Positions 13,737-18,174 of a DNA stretch of 18,174 nt are shown piece after piece; position 1 is the first letter of the stretch, and every line of letters starts with the position of its first letter. The notes under the pieces were generated by a model. That model saw nothing but the letters and a program-made list of their open reading frames with translations, ran no database searches and was not told the origin of the DNA. A program made the translations under genes and the position numbers. This DNA comes from Alphaproteobacteria bacterium (GTDB taxonomy: Bacteria; Pseudomonadota; Alphaproteobacteria; Acetobacterales; Acetobacteraceae). The stretch lies in contig JAAFHD010000024.1 of assembly GCA_013298245.1 (NCBI GenBank), positions 1 through 18,174 on the forward strand. Direction: 5' to 3'.

Positions 13737-14454
13737 GCAGCGCGGGGCAGCAGGCGGCCATCGCCTCGGTGGCGGGCAGGCCGAGCGCGCGCGTCACCGC
13801 GAAGCCGCAGGCCAAGTTGGAAGACAGCAAGGGCACGCCGATGCGCGGCGCCATCCAGGCCATGGCGTCGAGTGTGGGCATGCCGGTGCCGGAGAGCAGC
13901 ACGGCGCAATCGGCCGGTGGGCGCAGGGTGGCCAGGCCGTCGGCGACTTCCTCGGGCGACATCTCGTAGGCGCGGAAGGTGTCGCTGACCTTGTGAGAGC
14001 CGACCAGCTCCACGCCCGCCGCGCGCCAGTAGTTTTCCGCGCGTTCCGTCAGCCAGCCGGGGTAGGGCGAGAACAGCAACAGGCGCGACACGCCCAGCGC
14101 TTCCAGTGCCGCCGCGATGGCGCGCGAGGCGAGCCAGACCGGCATCCCGCGCGCCGCCGAAAGCCGCGTCTGCAACGCCGCGTCCTCCGCCGGCGGCAGC
14201 GCGTAGCTGGGGCCGGTGATGCCGATGATCGCGGCGTCCAGCGCCAACGCGCCGAAGCTGCCGAGTGCGGTTTCCGCCGCTGCCAGGTAGACCGCGTTGC
14301 GCTGTTCCAAGGTGGTGTCTGGCATCACCGGCAGGCGGGTTGCGTGCAGCGCCGCCTGCGGTGCCAGCAGCGCGCGCAATTCGGGTTCCACCGCCGGGTT
14401 CGCGCTGGGCGTCAGCAGTGCCACGCGATGCGTGGGGTGCCAGCGGCGGTTCAT
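13726..14454 (-). CDS. Asp/Glu racemase-superfamily protein (maleate isomerase / arylmalonate decarboxylase-like) lacking catalytic Cys
   Basis: This 242-residue protein has the fold pattern of the Asp/Glu racemase superfamily, closest to maleate cis-trans isomerases and arylmalonate decarboxylases. Family landmarks are RVALLTPSANPAVEPEL (10-26), AAIIGITGPSY (74-84), SRLLLFSPYPGWLTERAENYW (123-143, isomerase-type middle strand), LLSGTGMPTLDAM (186-198) and PLLSSNLACGF (208-218). In maleate isomerase the second and fourth blocks carry the two catalytic cysteines (ACTS and SCT). Here the aligned positions are Ile79 and Gly189, so both are missing; Cys183 and Cys216 are elsewhere. The reaction is therefore uncertain. 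The ATG overlaps the monooxygenase stop (ATGA), so the two are coupled. The upstream extension to 14502 is not family-like. Confidence 0.85.
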   Translation of the reverse strand: MNRRWHPTHRVALLTPSANPAVEPELRALLAPQAALHATRLPVMPDTTLEQRNAVYLAAAETALGSFGALALDAAIIGITGPSYALPPAEDAALQTRLSAARGMPVWLASRAIAAALEALGVSRLLLFSPYPGWLTERAENYWRAAGVELVGSHKVSDTFRAYEMSPEEVADGLATLRPPADCAVLLSGTGMPTLDAMAWMAPRIGVPLLSSNLACGFAVTRALGLPATEAMAACCPALLSR

Positions 14455-15560
14455 GCTGCGCCCAGGCGCGCGATGTCGAGCATGCTGGCCTCCCTTGCCC
14501 AAACGCGTTGTTCGTCGCGGGTCATCGCGGCCATGCGCGCCACCTCATCGCCGCCGGAAACGCGCGCATCGGTGCGCGGCAGCAGCGCCTCGCGCACCAC
14601 GCGCAAACGCGCCGCCGCCCAGTGGTCGAGTGCTGCGTCACCTTGCGCGAGAGCCGCAGCCAGCGTCATCGCGTCATGGATGCCGGCATTCATGTTCATG
14701 CCGCCGCGCGTGTTCGTCAGGTGCGCCGCATCGCCCGCCAGCATCACGCGGCCGGCGCGATACGACACCGCCATGGCGCGCTTCACGCCATAGACGTCGC
14801 GGCCTTCGATCGGCATGTCGCGCAAGCTTGGCAGGAAGGCCGCGATGCGCGCGCGGGCGTGGGTGTCGTCCATCGCCGCATCGTCCGACATCTCGGGCGG
14901 GATGCGGAAGATCAGGCGCCAGTTGCTCGGCATGCGCAGCAGTGAGCAGGAGCCGCTATCGGCGTGCAGATAGGCCAGGCCGTCCAGGCCCGGCACATGC
15001 GCGCGCAGGTCGATCGGCGTCAGGATGCGCAGCACGCGGTGCGCGTAGTCCTGTGTTTCGGCGGCGATGCCGACCAGGTCGCGCAGCGCGCCGGAGGCGC
15101 CGTCGCAGCCCACGGCGTGGCGCGCGCGATGCGTGGTGCCATCGGCGGCGTGCAGCGTGACGCCGGTGGCATCCTGTTCGCAGGCCACCACGCCGGCGTT
15201 GAAGCGCACGGTGCCCGCGGGCAGCGCGGCCAGCAGCGCGGGCGTCAGGTATTGCTGCTCGCGATGCCAGCGGAAGGGGTGGCGCGTTTCATCGGCCAGC
15301 ACGTCCAGCGCCAGCGTGGCGCTGGTATCGCCGCGCCGCCACAGGATGCGATCCACGCGCATGCCGCCCGGCAGCAGCGGCGCCAGCACACCCAATTCAT
15401 CCAGCGCATCCGAGGTCGCCGGGTGGAAGGTCGATGCGCGCGACGCGGTGGACAGCGCATCGCGCTTCTCCAGCACGCGCGCCACGATGCCGCGCCGGTG
15501 CAGTGCGAGCGCCAGCGCCAGCCCCACCGGGCCGGCGCCAGCGATCAGCACATCAGCCAC
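14451..15560 (-). CDS. Group A FAD-dependent monooxygenase (PHBH-like fold)
   Basis: This 369-residue flavoprotein hydroxylates an aromatic or similar substrate with NAD(P)H and oxygen. The FAD fingerprint GAGPVG (8-13) has its ribose-binding Glu31. The DG motif is in GCDGASGALRD (151-161) and the GD motif in GRVMLAGDAAHLTNTRGGMNMNAG (270-293). All are typical of the p-hydroxybenzoate hydroxylase class. It is slightly short for the class and has no C-terminal thioredoxin-like domain. It begins with GTG at 15560, with AGGAAGG about nine bases upstream. It lies 15 bases after the trpE stop on the same strand and overlaps the racemase-family gene by ATGA. The substrate is not predictable. Confidence 0.9.
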   Translation of the reverse strand: MADVLIAGAGPVGLALALALHRRGIVARVLEKRDALSTASRASTFHPATSDALDELGVLAPLLPGGMRVDRILWRRGDTSATLALDVLADETRHPFRWHREQQYLTPALLAALPAGTVRFNAGVVACEQDATGVTLHAADGTTHRARHAVGCDGASGALRDLVGIAAETQDYAHRVLRILTPIDLRAHVPGLDGLAYLHADSGSCSLLRMPSNWRLIFRIPPEMSDDAAMDDTHARARIAAFLPSLRDMPIEGRDVYGVKRAMAVSYRAGRVMLAGDAAHLTNTRGGMNMNAGIHDAMTLAAALAQGDAALDHWAAARLRVVREALLPRTDARVSGGDEVARMAAMTRDEQRVWAREASMLDIARLGAA

Positions 15561-15575
15561 GCCGCGAAACCTTCC

Positions 15576-17057
15576 TCAACCGCGCCGCGGCAGGCCGGCG
15601 AAACGCACCGCCTCCTCCGCCGCGCGGAACAGGGCGCGCGCCTTGGCCTGCGTCTCCTCGTATTCCGCCACGGGGTCGCTATCGGCCACCACGCCCGCGC
15701 CGGCCTGCGCGTACATCACGCCATCCTTCACCAGCGCTGTGCGCAGCCCGATGCAGGTATCCATGCTGCCATCGGCCGAGAAATAGCCGAAGCCGCCGGC
15801 GTAGATTCCACGGCGCGAGGGTTCCAGTTCCTCGATGATTTCCATCGCGCGCACCTTGGGCGCGCCGGACAATGTGCCGGCCGGAAAGCCGCCCATCAGC
15901 GCATCCAGCGCCGACAGCCCCGCGCGCAATTCGCCCTTCACTTCGGAGGCGATGTGCATCACCTGGCTGTACCGCTCCACGCCAAAACTCTGCGTCACGC
16001 GCACGGATTTCAGTGCGGCCACGCGCCCCACATCATTGCGCCCCAGATCGAGCAGCATGAGGTGTTCCGCACGCTCCTTCGGGTCGGCCAGAAGTTCGGC
16101 CTCCAGGCGCTTATCCTCTTCCGGCGTCTTGCCGCGCGGGCGCGTGCCGGCGAGCGGGCGCAAGGTCACCTGGCCTTCCTTCAACGCCACCAGGATTTCG
16201 GGCGATGCGCCCACGGTCGCATAACCACCGAAGTCGAAAAACGTCAGGTAGGGTGCGGGGTTGATCCGCCGCAGCGCGCGGTACAGCGCAAACGGCGGCA
16301 GCGCCAAGGGCACCGCGAAACGCTGCGACACCACGATCTGAAACGCATCGCCCGCGCGGATGTATTCCTTCGCGCGATCGACCGCCGCGATGAACCCATC
16401 GCGCGAAAAATTGCTGGCCGGTTCGCCGGGCGCGGGCAGCGCGGCGGGCGGTGCCGCGCGCGGCACGGGCCGGTCCAGCAGGGCTTCCGCCGCGTCCAAT
16501 CGTGCCTCTGCCTCGGCTGCGTCATCGCCCGCCCAGACGGGGCTGGCCAGGATCAGGATGTCGCGCACATGGTCAAAGACCGCCATCACGGTGGGGCGCA
16601 TCAGCACCGCATCGGGCACGCCCAGCACATCGGGGCACAGCTGCGGCAGGCGTTCGACCAGGCGCACCATGTCATAGCCCAGATAGCCGAACAGCCCCGC
16701 CGCGATCGCCGGCACGCCGGGCGGCAGGGGCATGCGCACTTCGTCGATATGGGCCGCCAATGATGCCAGCGCGGGGCGGTCATCGGGCGTGAAGGCGTGC
16801 GGTGCCGTCAACGCGTGACGGTTCACTTCCGCCTGGCCGTCGCGGCAGCGCCAGACCAGGTCAGGTGCGAGGCCAATCGCGGAATAACGCCCGCGCGCGG
16901 CCCCACCCTCCACGCTTTCCAGCAGGAAGGAATAGGGCTTGCCATCCGCCAGTTTCAGGAAGGCACCGACAGGCGTTTCCAGGTCCGCAACACGCTCACG
17001 CCAGACCAGCCTGCCGCCGGCGGCGGTGGGCAAGGTGGCGGGGGCGTGCTGGTCCAC
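15576..17057 (-). CDS. trpE: Anthranilate synthase component I
   Basis: This 493-residue enzyme converts chorismate to anthranilate, the first step of tryptophan synthesis, using ammonia from a TrpG partner. The N-terminal domain has the feedback-inhibition motif LLES (45-48). The chorismate-binding domain is complete: DAFQIVVSQRF (237-247), GASPEIL (283-289), PLAGTRPRG (301-309), AEHLMLLDLGRND (330-342), VMHIASEV (366-373) and FPAGTLSGAPK (391-401). The start is GTG at 17057 with GAAGGA nine bases upstream and normal length for TrpE; the longer open frame runs into the foldase gene. Only 31 bases separate it from the upstream foldase stop, so no leader-peptide attenuator fits. trpG is not the next gene. 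Confidence 0.95.
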   Translation of the reverse strand: MDQHAPATLPTAAGGRLVWRERVADLETPVGAFLKLADGKPYSFLLESVEGGAARGRYSAIGLAPDLVWRCRDGQAEVNRHALTAPHAFTPDDRPALASLAAHIDEVRMPLPPGVPAIAAGLFGYLGYDMVRLVERLPQLCPDVLGVPDAVLMRPTVMAVFDHVRDILILASPVWAGDDAAEAEARLDAAEALLDRPVPRAAPPAALPAPGEPASNFSRDGFIAAVDRAKEYIRAGDAFQIVVSQRFAVPLALPPFALYRALRRINPAPYLTFFDFGGYATVGASPEILVALKEGQVTLRPLAGTRPRGKTPEEDKRLEAELLADPKERAEHLMLLDLGRNDVGRVAALKSVRVTQSFGVERYSQVMHIASEVKGELRAGLSALDALMGGFPAGTLSGAPKVRAMEIIEELEPSRRGIYAGGFGYFSADGSMDTCIGLRTALVKDGVMYAQAGAGVVADSDPVAEYEETQAKARALFRAAEEAVRFAGLPRRG

Positions 17058-17088
17058 GGGCGAGAATCCTTCGATTGGAAAGCGCAGC

Positions 17089-18174
17089 TTATTCCCGGCT
17101 GAGCTGTTCCAGCAAACGTGCATTGATCCGCACATCCGAACGCGCGCGCAGCGCATTGGCGAATTGCGTTTCCAGATCCTCCGCGACGGCTTGAGCACCT
17201 TCCTGCCGCAGTGTCGCCAGGGCTTCGGCCTGGTCCGTCAGGTCAGCCACCGTCACGCCGGTCAGTTGCGCCACGGCGAAGCTGTTGGGCCCCGGGATCA
17301 TCGTGGTTTCATTCGCGCGCAATTCGAAGATCGGCCCCAGGAATTCGCGCGGCACCGGGTTGCCCTGGCCAGGCGTGCGCAGGAATGGCCCGATGGCTTC
17401 GACCGCAACACCGGCCTCTCGTGCCGCGTCTTCCAGGCTGCGCCCGGCGCGTGTCGCGGCCACCAACGCCGCCGCGCGCTGTTCCTGATGGCGTCGGCGC
17501 GCATCGGTGATGAAGGCCGCGCGCACCTCATCAGCCACCTCCGCCAAGGGGCGCAGCGCGGCGGGTGTGACCGCGCGCACCTCGATGGCCGCGAAGCCAA
17601 AATCGCCTTCCTGCAAGCGCGGCGCGGAACCGGCGCTGGTGGTGAAGATTTCCTGGAACAAGGCGCGCCGCGCGGAAGGCGGCACCGGCAGCGCCACCTC
17701 CTGGCCATTCGCATCACGCCCCACCGCATCGATGCGCACGCTGACCGCGCGCATGCCATAGCGCTGCGATGCTTCCTCCACGCTGGCGCCACCGGCCAGC
17801 GCATCCTGGATGCGGTTGACGCGGTCGAAGGCCGCATCGGCGGCTTTCTCGGCCGCGACTTCCTGGCGCAGTTCTTCCCGCACTTCCGCCAGCGCGCGCG
17901 TCGCACCCGGCTGGATATCGGTCACATGCAGCACATGCCAGCCGAAGGGCGTGCGCACCGGCGTGGACACGCCATTGGCATCCAGCGCGAAGCCCGCGGT
18001 CGCCAGTGCTGGCAGCGGCAAGGCGCCGCGTTCGACAGTGCCCAGATCCGTCCAGGTGCCGCCCGCCTCGCGCACGGCCGCTTCCACCGGCGCGTCGTCA
18101 GCACTGCCCACCCACAGTGTTGCGATGCGCGCGGCGGCTTCCTCGGTCGTCATCAGCGCCTGCAACAGGCGGCG
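17089..18174 (-). CDS. PpiD-like periplasmic foldase (peptidyl-prolyl isomerase), C-terminal part
   Basis: The gene is open to the window edge at 18174, so only about 361 C-terminal residues are present. The N-terminal membrane anchor and SurA-like domain, expected in this family of roughly 630 residues, lie outside. Near the visible start is a parvulin-type domain: GGTWTDLGTVERGALP, then ATAGFALDANGVSTPVRTPFGWHVLHV. Long charged helices and a second parvulin-like region follow (LGPIFELRANETTMIPGPNSFAVAQLTGV). Such inner-membrane-anchored foldases help newly exported proteins fold in the periplasm. The ppiD-trpE order is common in alphaproteobacteria. It ends with TAA 31 bases before trpE and is probably co-transcribed with it. 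Confidence 0.88.
   Translation of the reverse strand, partial: RRLLQALMTTEEAAARIATLWVGSADDAPVEAAVREAGGTWTDLGTVERGALPLPALATAGFALDANGVSTPVRTPFGWHVLHVTDIQPGATRALAEVREELRQEVAAEKAADAAFDRVNRIQDALAGGASVEEASQRYGMRAVSVRIDAVGRDANGQEVALPVPPSARRALFQEIFTTSAGSAPRLQEGDFGFAAIEVRAVTPAALRPLAEVADEVRAAFITDARRRHQEQRAAALVAATRAGRSLEDAAREAGVAVEAIGPFLRTPGQGNPVPREFLGPIFELRANETTMIPGPNSFAVAQLTGVTVADLTDQAEALATLRQEGAQAVAEDLETQFANALRARSDVRINARLLEQLSRE

Noticed and set aside
14964..16763. 599-codon plus-strand frame opposite trpE and the monooxygenase
   Set aside because: Runs across two strongly supported genes and their gap; translation is His/Arg/Gln-rich with no motif.
17058..17088. Tryptophan attenuator before trpE
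   Set aside because: Only 31 bases separate the foldase stop from the trpE start, with no leader peptide or alternative stems.

Overview
The window is high-GC DNA, almost fully coding, with short intergenic gaps, frequent ATGA/TGATG/GTGA gene overlaps and strong GGAGG ribosome sites. Gene content (TRAP and Bug solute receptors, a ppiD-type foldase next to trpE, a yfgM-bamB pair, several small LAAC lipoproteins) suggests an alphaproteobacterium, most likely an Acetobacteraceae (Roseomonas-like) member. The lineage is inferred from gene order and protein character, not proven. No RNA gene, insertion sequence, phage gene or CRISPR array was recognised.

Layout, left to right. (1) 5-153: a cluster of three perfect inverted repeats, beside a small lipoprotein gene on the minus strand (191-490). 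(2) 594-3619 (+): a complete TRAP transporter, receptor (dctP), small permease (dctQ) and large permease (dctM), with a strong hairpin between dctP and dctQ. (3) 3621-5191 (-): a PhyH-type dioxygenase and an SDR-like protein that lacks the usual YxxxK catalytic pair, translationally coupled (TGATG) and meeting dctM tail to tail with one base between. (4) 5242-6044 (-): a DUF1778 antitoxin / GNAT toxin pair with a palindromic putative operator, then a four-cysteine lipoprotein gene (6102-6449). (5) 6450-6734: a divergent intergenic region with an 8-base tandem repeat. (6) 6735-8728 (+): yfgM-like and bamB-like envelope genes. (7) 8779-12550 (+): an ABC importer permease, its ATPase and an enolase-superfamily enzyme, all overlapping by a few bases, with no binding protein. 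(8) 12533-12694 (-): a tiny proline-rich lipoprotein. (9) 12792-13736 (+): an orphan Bug/TctC-type receptor. (10) 13726-18174 (-): a PpiD-like foldase (cut by the window edge), trpE, a group A flavin monooxygenase and a divergent Asp/Glu-racemase-superfamily protein.

How it fits together. Housekeeping pairs (ppiD-trpE, yfgM-bamB) are joined to accessory uptake-and-catabolism genes: three solute uptake systems of different classes (TRAP, ABC, Bug) each lie near one or two small-molecule enzymes. The usual partners der (after bamB) and trpG (after trpE) are absent at the expected places, so accessory genes seem to sit at the ends of conserved operons. I see no clear evidence of an entirely new multi-gene system. 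The best leads are the SDR-like protein without its catalytic Tyr/Lys coupled to a PhyH dioxygenase, the racemase-fold protein without either catalytic Cys coupled to a flavin monooxygenase, and the ABC importer coupled to an enolase-superfamily enzyme.
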